NCBI GenBank assembly: GCA_938023515.1
Contig: CALJDR010000082.1
Coordinates: forward strand, 1-47,132
Direction: 5' to 3'
Source of the DNA: an uncultured Flavobacteriales bacterium
GTDB lineage: Bacteria > Bacteroidota > Bacteroidia > Flavobacteriales > UBA1820
DNA length: 47,132 nucleotides
The notes under the pieces were generated by a model. It saw only the letters and a list, made by a program, of their open reading frames with translations, made no database searches and was not told the origin of the DNA. The position numbers and the translations under genes are program-made. Position 1 is the first letter of the stretch, and the number at the start of each line of letters is the position of its first letter. Positions 1 to 8,434 of the stretch are shown piece by piece.

Positions 1-2
1 TC

Positions 3-596
3 AGCGCCCAGGTATTCGTATATCCCGCCGGGGCCGGAACAGCAACGGCTACGCCTTCCGATCCCACGTACGGGCAGATAGTAACATTCTACGCGCAGGA
101 TACGGTATCGGGCCAAACTTTTACGAAATGGATGGAATCCGGGAAGACCCAGCGTTCCTACTCTGTAAAGGCATTGGGGAACATCCGGGATACGGCGGAA
201 TTTGCCGATACGAGCAAGATGGTCGATTTCCGGATACGGATATACATAGATGCGAACCGCCATATCTGTGTCGATGCCAAAACCCTGCAAAACCGGACTG
301 ATCAGTTCGTGATGGTATCGTTCGACATCGGATATGCCGACACTACCGGCATGACACAGACACTCCGCTATGAGCGGGAGGTGTACCTGAACGGGCAGAC
401 CGAGAGCTACACATTTGAAGAAATGGCCTCGGACATCGGCAATGTGTCTGCTCCCGAAATATCCACCCTACCGAACCCCTATGTCCTGGGCAATGTGGAT
501 GTGCAGGTCGGCACAGATGGGCCGTTCATGGCCGAGAGCCTGAAAGCGGGGTATTCCCCGTGGGAGGTGACGGCGGACGATGACGATGCCGGGTGA
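3..596 (+). CDS. Hypothetical protein, 5'-truncated by the window edge
   Basis: The reading frame is open from base 3 to a TGA at 594-596, giving about 197 residues with no start codon at the left edge. The first in-frame ATG is at 132, but the frame continues upstream in the same style (the residues just before it include a GQIVTFYAQDT-like stretch), so this is the C-terminal part of a longer protein. It is rich in Thr, Asp and Tyr, has no membrane segment, and ends in a run of Asp. It could be the end of a surface or structural protein, but I recognise no family. A strong terminator follows about 50 bases later, so it is the last gene of its unit. Confidence 0.6.
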   Translation, partial: SAQVFVYPAGAGTATATPSDPTYGQIVTFYAQDTVSGQTFTKWMESGKTQRSYSVKALGNIRDTAEFADTSKMVDFRIRIYIDANRHICVDAKTLQNRTDQFVMVSFDIGYADTTGMTQTLRYEREVYLNGQTESYTFEEMASDIGNVSAPEISTLPNPYVLGNVDVQVGTDGPFMAESLKAGYSPWEVTADDDDAG

Positions 597-647
597 TCCC
601 GGCTGAACGAAAGGAACAACTTTCGGATAACTAAAGGAATAAACATG

Positions 648-684
648 TAAAAAGGCGGCTTCCCAGGAAGGGAGCCGCCTTTTT
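648..684. terminator. Bidirectional rho-independent terminator
   Basis: A GC-rich hairpin has arms AAAGGCGGCT(T)CCC and GGGAGCCGCCTTT with one bulged T. It is flanked by A-tract and T-tract, so it can stop transcription on both strands. It separates the truncated left gene (+) from the convergent POT transporter (-). Confidence 0.85.
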
Positions 685-707
685 ATGGATGGATAGTGGG
701 GTGTCGG

Positions 708-2255
708 TTATTTCGTAACCCTTTCCAGCCATTTGAGCATGGCCAGCATCGTGAACATCGAGATCAGACAGGCCCCGACGAATACGGCCCAAGTGGCCCA
801 AATGGGAATGCTTTCATACATCAGCGTACCGATGAACAGCAGTTGGTTGCCCAGGGCGGTAGCGCCCAGCCAGCAGCCCTGCATGATACCCTGGTACTGC
901 GGAGGAGCCACCTTTGAAACGAACGACAGGCCGAGCGGACTGATGAACAGTTCGGCCACCGTCAGGATGAAGTAGGTGCCTATCAGCAGGAACGGGGTGA
1001 CACGTGCGGCATCCGAAAGTCCGCCCATCGCTTTTACTTCCGCATTGTCGGGAAGACCCATCGAACCGATGCTCATCACCGTGAATGCGATGGCGGCGAT
1101 ACCCATGCCGATAGCGATCTTTTTCGGGGTGGACGGCTCGATGCCTTTGGCTTTGAGCCAGCCGAAGAGACCGATGATCACCGGGGTGAGCAACACGACG
1201 AACAGGGGGTTGACCGATTGGAATATCTCGGCGCCCTGGATGTGGATATACTCTCCTATTCGGAAGTCGATCATGCTCAGATTGGTGTATTCGCTGGCAA
1301 AGAACGTCAGGGTTACCCCGTTCTGGTGGAACGAGAACCAGAAGAATATCACCACGGCGAATACCGAGAACAGGGCATACAGGCGCTGACGGATTTCCCG
1401 GGTGTCCATTTGTACCTGCTTGGGGTCTTTGGCCGGGCTGTCTTTGATCACGACTTCTTTTTTTGCGGGATCGGGCAGGCGTCTTCTGTTGAACAGGAAA
1501 ATCACCAAAGAGATAAGCATCGCTACGATGGCCGCGGCGAACGCGTAGTGGAATCCCGTATTGAATACGTCGAGGTATTCGTTGGCAAAGGCCGTCATGT
1601 TGGCCGGGGCGGTCCCGCTCACTTCGACAGCCAGCGAGGAGAGGCGCTCGGATGCTTCGGGCGTGATCTTTCCGCCCAGGAACTGATGGCACAAGGCCGG
1701 CAGGTCGGAATTGTAGGCGAAATTGTGGATGCCCAACCACCAGTTACGCAGGATGATGGCGATGAACGGCGCAAAAAATCCGCCGATATTGATGAACATG
1801 TAAAATATCTGGAATCCCGTGTCGCGCTTGTCGGCATACTCCGGGTTGCGGTCGTACAACTGCCCGACCAGTGCCTGGAGGTTGCCTTTGAACAGGCCGT
1901 TACCGAAAGCGATCACGAACAGGCCGAAGCAGGTCATCAACAGGTAAAGCAGGAAATTCGGCACCGGAGTGGGCGTAGGGATGGCGATCAGGAAATACCC
2001 GATGGACATCAGGATAAGACCCCACAGGATAGTCCCTTTATAATTCCGTTTGCGGTCGGCGATCCATCCTCCGGCCAGGGCCAGCAAATAGATCAGCGCA
2101 TAGAATACCGAGTAAATGACTGTGGCCGGTGTCTTTTCCAATCCGAATTTCGAAACCAAAAACAGCGACAGGCAGGCCATCATGATGTAGAACCCGAAAC
2201 GTTCGCCCATATTCGCCAGTGCGGCGGCAATAAGGCCTTTAGGTTGTCCTCTCAT
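708..2255 (-). CDS. POT/PTR2-family proton-dependent oligopeptide transporter
   Basis: A 515-residue inner-membrane protein with about 12-14 hydrophobic segments, predicted to import di- and tripeptides with protons. It carries the POT hallmarks: a first-helix motif ending ERFGFY (residues 18-23), a GNGLFKGNLQALVG block, and IFYMFINIG, the FYxxINxG signature. A long hydrophilic insert near residues 190-230 lies between helices. The first acidic residue of the ExxER proton-coupling motif is replaced: the sequence reads N15-M-G-E18-R19. It is transcribed alone towards the terminator at 648-684, and a TAnnTTTG promoter lies just upstream. A second POT paralog is at 43622-45133. The family assignment is firm; the substrate is inferred. 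Confidence 0.9.
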   Translation of the reverse strand: MRGQPKGLIAAALANMGERFGFYIMMACLSLFLVSKFGLEKTPATVIYSVFYALIYLLALAGGWIADRKRNYKGTILWGLILMSIGYFLIAIPTPTPVPNFLLYLLMTCFGLFVIAFGNGLFKGNLQALVGQLYDRNPEYADKRDTGFQIFYMFINIGGFFAPFIAIILRNWWLGIHNFAYNSDLPALCHQFLGGKITPEASERLSSLAVEVSGTAPANMTAFANEYLDVFNTGFHYAFAAAIVAMLISLVIFLFNRRRLPDPAKKEVVIKDSPAKDPKQVQMDTREIRQRLYALFSVFAVVIFFWFSFHQNGVTLTFFASEYTNLSMIDFRIGEYIHIQGAEIFQSVNPLFVVLLTPVIIGLFGWLKAKGIEPSTPKKIAIGMGIAAIAFTVMSIGSMGLPDNAEVKAMGGLSDAARVTPFLLIGTYFILTVAELFISPLGLSFVSKVAPPQYQGIMQGCWLGATALGNQLLFIGTLMYESIPIWATWAVFVGACLISMFTMLAMLKWLERVTK

Positions 2256-2295
2256 AAAATGTGTAGTTAATTAGTGTTGATTATCGATATGAATG

Positions 2296-2325
2296 CAAAT
2301 ATAAAAATCTTTTGGTGTGCCACAA
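2296..2325 (-). promoter_or_regulatory. Bacteroidota-type promoter of the POT transporter
   Basis: On the minus strand TATATTTG (2296-2303) matches the -7 consensus TAnnTTTG. A TTG at 2323-2325 lies 19 bases upstream, the usual -33 spacing. The start codon is about 40 bases downstream. The rest of the 290-base divergent gap is AT-rich and holds the opposite promoter. Confidence 0.65.
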
Positions 2326-2439
2326 TAATTTTTGAAAAAACGGTTGGTTTTTCATTCGGGCTGTGATTTTTTATCACCGGGCGGAAGATTTTGATGGACG
2401 GATGACATTATTTGCCGGGCTGAAAAAATAATGTGCTGT

Positions 2440-2475
2440 TTTGGTGGGAGCTACCATTCTTTATTGATATATTTG
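2440..2475 (+). promoter_or_regulatory. Bacteroidota-type promoter of the carboxyltransferase gene
   Basis: TATATTTG at 2468-2475 matches TAnnTTTG. A TTTG at 2440-2443 is a possible -33 box, though the 24-base spacer is somewhat long. The 5' leader would be about 65 bases. Confidence 0.55.
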
Positions 2476-2545
2476 CAGGGCGACATGCCATTTTGCGGTG
2501 TGCCGTCGGGATATAAAATCGTAAAATATTTAAAATAAAGCAGTT

Positions 2546-4417
2546 ATGACAAGGAAACTTCTTATACGTGACCTGACCCTGCGCGACGGCCAGCAGTCCG
2601 CATTTGCGACTCGCATGAGCCAGGAGCAGATCAACCGGGTTATCGGTTATTACAAAGATGCCAAGTTCTATGCCATGGAGGTATGGGGCGGCGCCGTTCC
2701 GGATTCGGTAATGCGTTACCTGAGCGAAAATCCCTGGACGCGTCTGGAGTCGATCAAGAAAGAGATCGGCGACGTATCCAAACTGACGGCCCTTTCCCGC
2801 GGGCGCAACCTGTTCGGTTACGCGCCTTACACCGACGAGATCATCGAAGGCTTCTGCCGCAACGCGATCGAATCCGGGCTGGGCATCATGCGTATTTTCG
2901 ACGCGCTGAACGACGTGGACAACGTCAAATCTACGGTGAAATACGTCCGCAAATACGGTGGTATCGCCGATTGCGCCGTATGCTACACCATCGACCCGCA
3001 GTATCCCCCGATGACTTTCGGACAGAAGATCAAAGCTATGTTCGGCGGCCCGAAAGCCCCGAAAAAAGTCTTCACCGACGAATATTTCCTGAACAAAGCC
3101 AAACAGATGGAGGCTTTGGGTGCCGATATGATCACCATCAAGGACATGAGCGGTCTGATCCCGCCCCAGCGCGCTTATGAACTGGTAAAACTGTTCAAGA
3201 GCAACCTGTCCGTTCCGGTGGATTTTCACACGCACTCGACTCCGGGTTACGGCCTTTCGTCCGTAGTGGCCGCTATCGCTGCCGGGGTGGATATCGTGGA
3301 TACCAACATCTGGAACTTTGCCGGCGGCCCTGCTGCCCCGGCCGTAGAACTGATCTACGTGTTTGCCAAGAAAATGGGTGTCGAGATGGACATCAACATG
3401 GATGCAGTGGCTAAGATCAACGAAGGCCTGTACGGGATCCGCAAGGAACTCGAGGCATTCGATGCCGTGAAGAAATTCCCGAAACCGTTCTCGGTGAACG
3501 ACGTTCCCGCCGAAGCCGACGCCCTGATCGACCAGGCTGTGGCTGCGGTCAACGCCAAAGATTTCGAGAAACTGAACGAGGTTTGCCAGAAGATCGAAGC
3601 TTACTTCGGATTCGCCGCCCCGAACCTGTTGGTGAAAGAAGCGGAGATACCCGGCGGTATGTACACCAATATGGTGGCCCAGCTCAAGGCCCTCAAGGCC
3701 GAGGATATCCTCGAAGACGCCATGAAACTGATCCCCGAGGTTCGTCTGGCCGCAGGTCTTCCTCCGTTGGTGACCCCGACCAGCCAGATCGTAGGCGCAC
3801 AGGCTGTGAACTGCGCGCTGGACGTACGTGCCGGCAAGCCGAAATACACGCACACCTCCAATCAGTTCGTAGGTCTGGTGAAAGGCGAATACGGGAAAAC
3901 CCCGGTAGTGATCGATCCGGAATTCCGCCGCAAGATCACCGGTTCGCCCGAAGAAATACCTTACGATACGTCCAAATACCAGATGCAGCCCAACCCGGTG
4001 CTCGAAGAGTTCGGCGGGGTACACCTGGCGGTGAACGAGAAGGAAGTGCTCCTGCTCGAACTTTTCCCGCTGGTAGCCAAAGACTTCCTGACCAAAGTCC
4101 GCAAGGAGGAGTGGGAAGCTTTCAAGGCGAAAGACGTTGCTCCCGAGGCGAAAGTCGAGGAGAAGAAGGTCGAAGAGAAAAAAGCCGAGGACAAGATCAC
4201 CGGGGAACTGGTGGAATGCCCGATGCCCGGCCGCGTGCTGAGCATCGACGTGAAAGTCGGCGACAACGTGACCAGCGGCCAGCAGGTGATGGTGCTCGAA
4301 GCCATGAAAATGGAGAACAGCATCGAGAGCCCGGTTTCTGGCCGCGTGAAACGCATCTTCGTCGAAGCCGGACAGAGCCTCCAGCAGGACGATAAGATCA
4401 TGGAAATAGAGAAATGA
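2546..4417 (+). CDS. Biotin-dependent carboxyltransferase subunit (OadA/PycB-like)
   Basis: This 623-residue cytosolic protein combines a carboxyltransferase domain (about 1-290), a PYC_OADA-type domain, a Lys/Glu-rich linker (about 525-550) and a C-terminal biotinyl domain with biotin attachment motif EAMKMEN (Lys588). The TIM barrel begins with DLTLRDGQQS. It keeps the metal-site Lys in IKDMSGL (K199) and the His pair HTH (228-230). Relatives are pyruvate carboxylase subunit B and the alpha subunits of oxaloacetate or methylmalonyl-CoA decarboxylase. No biotin carboxylase or membrane decarboxylase subunit is adjacent, so the reaction cannot be fixed from context. The loop that normally supplies a catalytic Thr reads FAGGPAAPA (258-266) and has no Thr or Ser, which is unusual for the family as I know it. 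Confidence 0.88.
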   Translation: MTRKLLIRDLTLRDGQQSAFATRMSQEQINRVIGYYKDAKFYAMEVWGGAVPDSVMRYLSENPWTRLESIKKEIGDVSKLTALSRGRNLFGYAPYTDEIIEGFCRNAIESGLGIMRIFDALNDVDNVKSTVKYVRKYGGIADCAVCYTIDPQYPPMTFGQKIKAMFGGPKAPKKVFTDEYFLNKAKQMEALGADMITIKDMSGLIPPQRAYELVKLFKSNLSVPVDFHTHSTPGYGLSSVVAAIAAGVDIVDTNIWNFAGGPAAPAVELIYVFAKKMGVEMDINMDAVAKINEGLYGIRKELEAFDAVKKFPKPFSVNDVPAEADALIDQAVAAVNAKDFEKLNEVCQKIEAYFGFAAPNLLVKEAEIPGGMYTNMVAQLKALKAEDILEDAMKLIPEVRLAAGLPPLVTPTSQIVGAQAVNCALDVRAGKPKYTHTSNQFVGLVKGEYGKTPVVIDPEFRRKITGSPEEIPYDTSKYQMQPNPVLEEFGGVHLAVNEKEVLLLELFPLVAKDFLTKVRKEEWEAFKAKDVAPEAKVEEKKVEEKKAEDKITGELVECPMPGRVLSIDVKVGDNVTSGQQVMVLEAMKMENSIESPVSGRVKRIFVEAGQSLQQDDKIMEIEK

Positions 4418-4423
4418 TCCCGT

Positions 4424-4488
4424 AAGGGGATACCCCTTTATTTTTACTAAAAACGGGCGCGCCTTTTGCAAAAAAGGCGCGCTTTTTC
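4424..4488 (+). terminator. Terminator region with two hairpins
   Basis: A small hairpin (AAGGGG/CCCCTT, 4424-4438) is followed by a strong one (GCGCGCCTTTT/AAAAGGCGCGC, 4457-4482) and a T-run at 4483-4487. It ends the carboxyltransferase transcript. The rest of the gap to 4600 holds no clear TAnnTTTG box. Confidence 0.8.
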
Positions 4489-4599
4489 GTGCGGATTTTT
4501 CCCGGCGGCTACGGGACACTTAACATTTTGGAAACATAGCCTTAATAAATCCTTAAAAGAAAAGGCGTTATTTAGCACCGTGAAACAATACGGCACGTA

Positions 4600-6885
4600 A
4601 TGGGTGATATCTTCCTGTTCCTGATGGTGCTTATGGGGTCTCTGGCCGTGCTCGACCTCATAGTCGGGGTAAGCAACGACGCGGTCAACTTCCTCGGATC
4701 GGCCATCGGTTCCAAAGTAGCTTCTTTCAAAGTCATTGTGGCGGTAGCCTCCCTGGGTATCATTATCGGTGCTGTTTTCTCTAACTCCATGATGGAGATC
4801 GCCCGGCGCGGTATTTTCCATCCGGAGATGTTCATGTTCCAGGAGGTGATGATGATCTACCTGGCCGTCATCGTGACGGATATTATCCTGCTCGACGTTT
4901 TCAATACACTGGGACTGCCCACATCCACCACCGTTTCGATGGTGTTCGAACTGTTGGGAGCCTCGGTGGCCATGTCCATATTCAAGATCATAGGCGGGGA
5001 GGACGTGCCTTCGTTCCTCACTTTTATGGGCGACCTGCCTACCCTGGGCGACTATATCAATTACGACAAGGCGATGCGGATGATCACCGGGATATTCGCG
5101 GTGGTATTGGTGGCGTTCATAGCGGGTGTGATTATCCAATGGCTTGTGCGTTTTTTGCTCACGTTCAACTATGCACACCGATTGAAATACCTCGGCGGCC
5201 TGATCGGGGGCATAGCCCTGACAGGGATCGTTTTTTTCCTGCTGCTCAAAGGGGTTAAGGGAACGACGATCATTTCGGCAGAATCGAAAGAATGGATCAA
5301 TACCCATTCTATGCTGCTGATAGTGATCTGTTTTGTGGGCTTCTTCATCATTTCCCAGATTTTGGTGTCCGTATTCAAGATCAATATACTGAAAGTGATC
5401 GTGCTTTCCGGTACGTTCGCCCTGGCGATGGCTTTTGCCGGCAATGACCTGGTGAACTTTATCGGAGTGCCGCTGGCGGCCTTGGGCGCTTTCGGTTTTT
5501 ACCGGCAGACGGGTGATATAGATATGTATATGGGTGGGCTGAATACCGACGTGAAGACCCCGGTGTTTATCCTGGCTGCGGCCGGGATCATCATGATGCT
5601 GGCCCTTATTTTCTCCAAAAAAGCGCATAATGTACTGAAAACTACTGTTGACCTTTCCCGTTCGGAAGGCGCCGACGAGCGGTTCCGTCCTAACACCATT
5701 TCTAAGTTGATGGTGCGGGCTTCGGTATATCTGGGCCGGGGACTCAGTTATTTGCTTCCCCGCCGGATCAGCGAGCATATCGAAGGGCGTTTCGACCGTC
5801 CGTACGTAAAAGATATCAAACAGCGCGATGTGCCGGCGTTCGACTTGGTGCGGGCGTCTGTCAATGTGGTAGTCCCGGCTATCATCATCGCGATGGGAAC
5901 CAACAGTACGCTGCCGCTCAGTACGACCTATACGACCTTTATGGTGGCGATGGGCTCTTCGCTGGCCGACCGCGCCTGGGGATTGGAGAGCGCCGTATAT
6001 CGGGTGTCGGGCGTGGTGCGCGTCATCCTGGGGTGGTTCGCTACGGCCCTTATCGCGTTCCTGTCGGCCGCTTCGCTGGCCATCCTGCTGAAGGTCATTG
6101 GAATAAATGCCATTATCCCGATTATTATAGTAGCGGGAATGACGGTCGTGGCGGTAAAACTGTACAAGAAAATATCCAAGAAAGCGCCGGCCGAGGTTTC
6201 GATGGAGCTACAGATGGAATACACCGATGCCGATACGGCGGAACGGGCGTTCGATATGAAGCTGGCCGATGTGATGATAGATTCGATGCGCCTGACAGAC
6301 CAGGTGATAAAGGGCCTGAACATGCACAGCCGATCCGTGCTGGCCAATGCCCTGAAAGCGTCGGTCAAACTGGATAACAATGTCAAGAAACTGCGGTTTT
6401 CGACGTTCTTTATGATCCGTTCGTCGGAGGATATCAACGGCCCCCGCGCGGCGTACTACGTGAAATGCCTTTCGTACCTGGTGGCTCTTACCGAATCGGT
6501 ATCCGTGATAGCTTCTTCGGCGTTCGAGCACCTGGACAACAACCATAAACCGCTGATACAGTACCGTAAAGACACCCTTGTCACGATCGGCAAGCGCCTG
6601 GATACCCTTTTCGGGGAGATCACCGATGCGATCCGGGAAAACGATTACAGCCAAATCGTACCTTTGCGGGATATGATCCTGAACCTGAGCGACGATATAG
6701 ACCGCGTGATGTCCAAAGAAGCCGACCGTATCGGGGAAAATAAAGAATTCTCCCGCCGCAATACCAATCTTTATTTCGGAATGATGTTCGAGGTGAAACG
6801 TGTCCTGTATGCCCTTTCCGGCTTCTCCGGCCTTTTTGATAAGGCCCACGGGCATCATGATCCATCCGAAGAAACACTTTCTTAG
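4600..6885 (+). CDS. PiT-family inorganic phosphate transporter with PhoU-like C-terminal domain
   Basis: A 761-residue membrane protein. The PHO4 fold is shown by two related signatures, GVSNDAVN (residues 23-30) with GLPTSTT, and FAGNDLVNFIG (about 282-292) with LPLSTTYTT later in the second repeat. About 11-12 hydrophobic helices run to about residue 525. The remaining roughly 230 residues are soluble and helical, with spaced heptad-like patterns resembling PhoU. PiT carriers move metal-phosphate complexes by proton or sodium symport. The PhoU-like tail may be a built-in regulator, replacing the separate PhoU-like partner often encoded next to pit (inference). The start is the first ATG after the upstream terminator. 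Confidence 0.88.
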   Translation: MGDIFLFLMVLMGSLAVLDLIVGVSNDAVNFLGSAIGSKVASFKVIVAVASLGIIIGAVFSNSMMEIARRGIFHPEMFMFQEVMMIYLAVIVTDIILLDVFNTLGLPTSTTVSMVFELLGASVAMSIFKIIGGEDVPSFLTFMGDLPTLGDYINYDKAMRMITGIFAVVLVAFIAGVIIQWLVRFLLTFNYAHRLKYLGGLIGGIALTGIVFFLLLKGVKGTTIISAESKEWINTHSMLLIVICFVGFFIISQILVSVFKINILKVIVLSGTFALAMAFAGNDLVNFIGVPLAALGAFGFYRQTGDIDMYMGGLNTDVKTPVFILAAAGIIMMLALIFSKKAHNVLKTTVDLSRSEGADERFRPNTISKLMVRASVYLGRGLSYLLPRRISEHIEGRFDRPYVKDIKQRDVPAFDLVRASVNVVVPAIIIAMGTNSTLPLSTTYTTFMVAMGSSLADRAWGLESAVYRVSGVVRVILGWFATALIAFLSAASLAILLKVIGINAIIPIIIVAGMTVVAVKLYKKISKKAPAEVSMELQMEYTDADTAERAFDMKLADVMIDSMRLTDQVIKGLNMHSRSVLANALKASVKLDNNVKKLRFSTFFMIRSSEDINGPRAAYYVKCLSYLVALTESVSVIASSAFEHLDNNHKPLIQYRKDTLVTIGKRLDTLFGEITDAIRENDYSQIVPLRDMILNLSDDIDRVMSKEADRIGENKEFSRRNTNLYFGMMFEVKRVLYALSGFSGLFDKAHGHHDPSEETLS

Positions 6886-7007
6886 CATTCATTGTTCGAT
6901 GCCCGGAAATCCTTGGGCTGTGCCCGCAGGGTAGCCGGCTGTCTTATGCAATAGAGGGGGCTTTCAAAATTTAAAACGCTGTTATTCGATTCTTCCTACT
7001 TTTTGCT

Positions 7008-7015
7008 TAACTTTG
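7008..7015 (+). promoter_or_regulatory. -7 promoter box TAACTTTG of the lpxD-like gene
   Basis: TAACTTTG matches TAnnTTTG exactly and places transcription start near 7022. That argues against the ATG at 7003 and for the ATG at 7051 as start of the next gene. I see no convincing -33 box. Confidence 0.6.
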
Positions 7016-7050
7016 CCGTTGCATTAATTGTAATATACTCCGACAAGAAG

Positions 7051-7986
7051 ATGAAATTTTCCACGACGAAGACTCTCTCGGAAATAGCGTCGATGATTGG
7101 GGCCGAAAAATACGTAGGCCCGGCCGATTTTCCCATTACGGGGATCAACGAGATACATAGTGTAGTACCGGGAGACATCGTATTTGTCGACCATCCCAAA
7201 TATTACGAAAAAGCGCTCCGTAGCGCCGCTACGGTAGTGCTGATAGATAAGGACGTGGAATGCCCCGAAGGGAAGGCCCTCATTATTTCGGACGATCCTT
7301 TCCGCGATTTCAATAAGATCACCAAAGCTTTTTGTCCTTTCGTGCCTGCTACAGCCATGATAGCTCCCGATGCAAAAATCGGGAAAGGAACGGTAGTCCA
7401 GCCCGGTGTATTCATCGGCAACGATGTGGAGATCGGTGAAAATTGCGTGCTCCATGCAGGGGTAATCGTATGCGACGGCTCCCGTATCGGCAACCGGGTG
7501 ATCCTTAACCCCGGTGCTGTAATAGGGGGGGATGCTTTTTATTTCAAACACCGCCCGGAAGGCTACGACCGGCTTTTGTCCAGCGGGAATGTAGTGGTCG
7601 GGGACGATGTGGAGATTGGATCGGGCTGTACGATAGACCGGGGCGTTTCGTCATCCACGACTATCGGCGCCGGCACTAAAATAGACAACCATGTGCATGT
7701 AGGCCACGATACGATTATCGGGAAAGAATGCCTGATCGCCGCCCAGTGCGGTATCTCCGGATGCAATATTATCGAGGACAAAGTGACCATCTGGGGACAG
7801 GTGGGCATGACCTCCGGGATCACGATCGGGACGGGGGCCGTTATTCTGGCGCAGTCCGGCGTGTCCAAATCGCTGGAAGCCGGAAAAACCTATTTCGGGT
7901 ATCCGGCCGAAGAAGCCGAAAAATTGTACAAACGTGAAGCATTCTACCGGATTTTGCCCTCGCTTCTGAAAAAGAAAGGGTTTTAA
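7051..7986 (+). CDS. lpxD: UDP-3-O-acylglucosamine N-acyltransferase-like protein (LpxD family)
   Basis: This cytosolic protein (311 residues from the chosen start) has an N-terminal LpxD-type uridine-binding domain (about 1-90) and a left-handed beta helix of hexapeptide repeats (about 95-265, e.g. IGNDVEIGENCVLHAG). The expected catalytic His is in VGHDTIIG, near residue 219. LpxD adds the second acyl chain in lipid A synthesis. The C-terminal helical part is short, and the gene is not beside lpxA or fabZ, so it may be a second LpxD-like enzyme rather than the main one. An in-frame ATG at 7003 lies upstream of the predicted transcription start, and its extra 16 residues look unlike the family. 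A small gene follows after 22 bases. Confidence 0.82.
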   Translation: MKFSTTKTLSEIASMIGAEKYVGPADFPITGINEIHSVVPGDIVFVDHPKYYEKALRSAATVVLIDKDVECPEGKALIISDDPFRDFNKITKAFCPFVPATAMIAPDAKIGKGTVVQPGVFIGNDVEIGENCVLHAGVIVCDGSRIGNRVILNPGAVIGGDAFYFKHRPEGYDRLLSSGNVVVGDDVEIGSGCTIDRGVSSSTTIGAGTKIDNHVHVGHDTIIGKECLIAAQCGISGCNIIEDKVTIWGQVGMTSGITIGTGAVILAQSGVSKSLEAGKTYFGYPAEEAEKLYKREAFYRILPSLLKKKGF

Positions 7987-8008
7987 TCCCGGTAATTTTT
8001 GAGGTGCG

Positions 8009-8329
8009 ATGCTGAAATTCAACGACGATTATTTTACCCTTGAAATTCTGGAAACGTTCTCCGAAGAGCTTTACTATTGGGAGGATGTTTTGCGGGTGGC
8101 TTATTACGTACACGCCGAATGGGGATATGACAATCGCAGAAGAGAACAAGTATACCTTATTGTGCAGCACGTATGCGGCGAATACCTGAAGATACCCGAT
8201 AACAGCCAGGATTGGGAATTGTTTGAGGAGAACATGGATAAATATCTTCCGATAAAACAGCGGGACAGACATAAGCTCCTGGAAAATCCTCCTTTGGAGT
8301 CTCTGATAGATATATATGTAAGGGATTAA
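8009..8329 (+). CDS. Small conserved-looking hypothetical protein
   Basis: 106 residues, rich in Glu, Tyr and Leu, with no signal peptide, membrane helix or Cys motif. It looks soluble and mostly helical (repeated patterns such as LEILETFSEELYY). It starts 22 bases after the LpxD-like gene and is probably co-transcribed with it. The codon use matches its neighbours and the frame is well filled, so I believe it is real, but I recognise no family and propose no function. Confidence 0.65.
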   Translation: MLKFNDDYFTLEILETFSEELYYWEDVLRVAYYVHAEWGYDNRRREQVYLIVQHVCGEYLKIPDNSQDWELFEENMDKYLPIKQRDRHKLLENPPLESLIDIYVRD

Positions 8330-8384
8330 GGCCGATAAGGGCCATCCCGGAAAGAAATAAGGCGGAAAAACCGTGGGATTGTCA

Positions 8385-8392
8385 TATATTTG
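8385..8392 (+). promoter_or_regulatory. -7 promoter box TATATTTG of secDF
   Basis: An exact TAnnTTTG match 43 bases before the secDF start codon. No clear -33 TTG is present at the usual distance. Confidence 0.6.
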
Positions 8393-8434
8393 CCCACTGA
8401 AAAGAATAATTAAACATACTAACTAAATAAGATA

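Noticed and set aside
1..596. Left-edge gene as a phage or conjugative-element remnant
   Set aside because: No phage or mobility gene is visible nearby, and the fragment has no recognisable domain.
2408..4519. 703-codon open frame on the minus strand
   Set aside because: Lies antisense to the carboxyltransferase gene, has no recognisable domain and arises from the codon bias of the real gene.
7003..7050. Earlier ATG for the LpxD-like gene
   Set aside because: It is upstream of the transcription start predicted from TAACTTTG at 7008-7015, and the extra residues do not fit the family.
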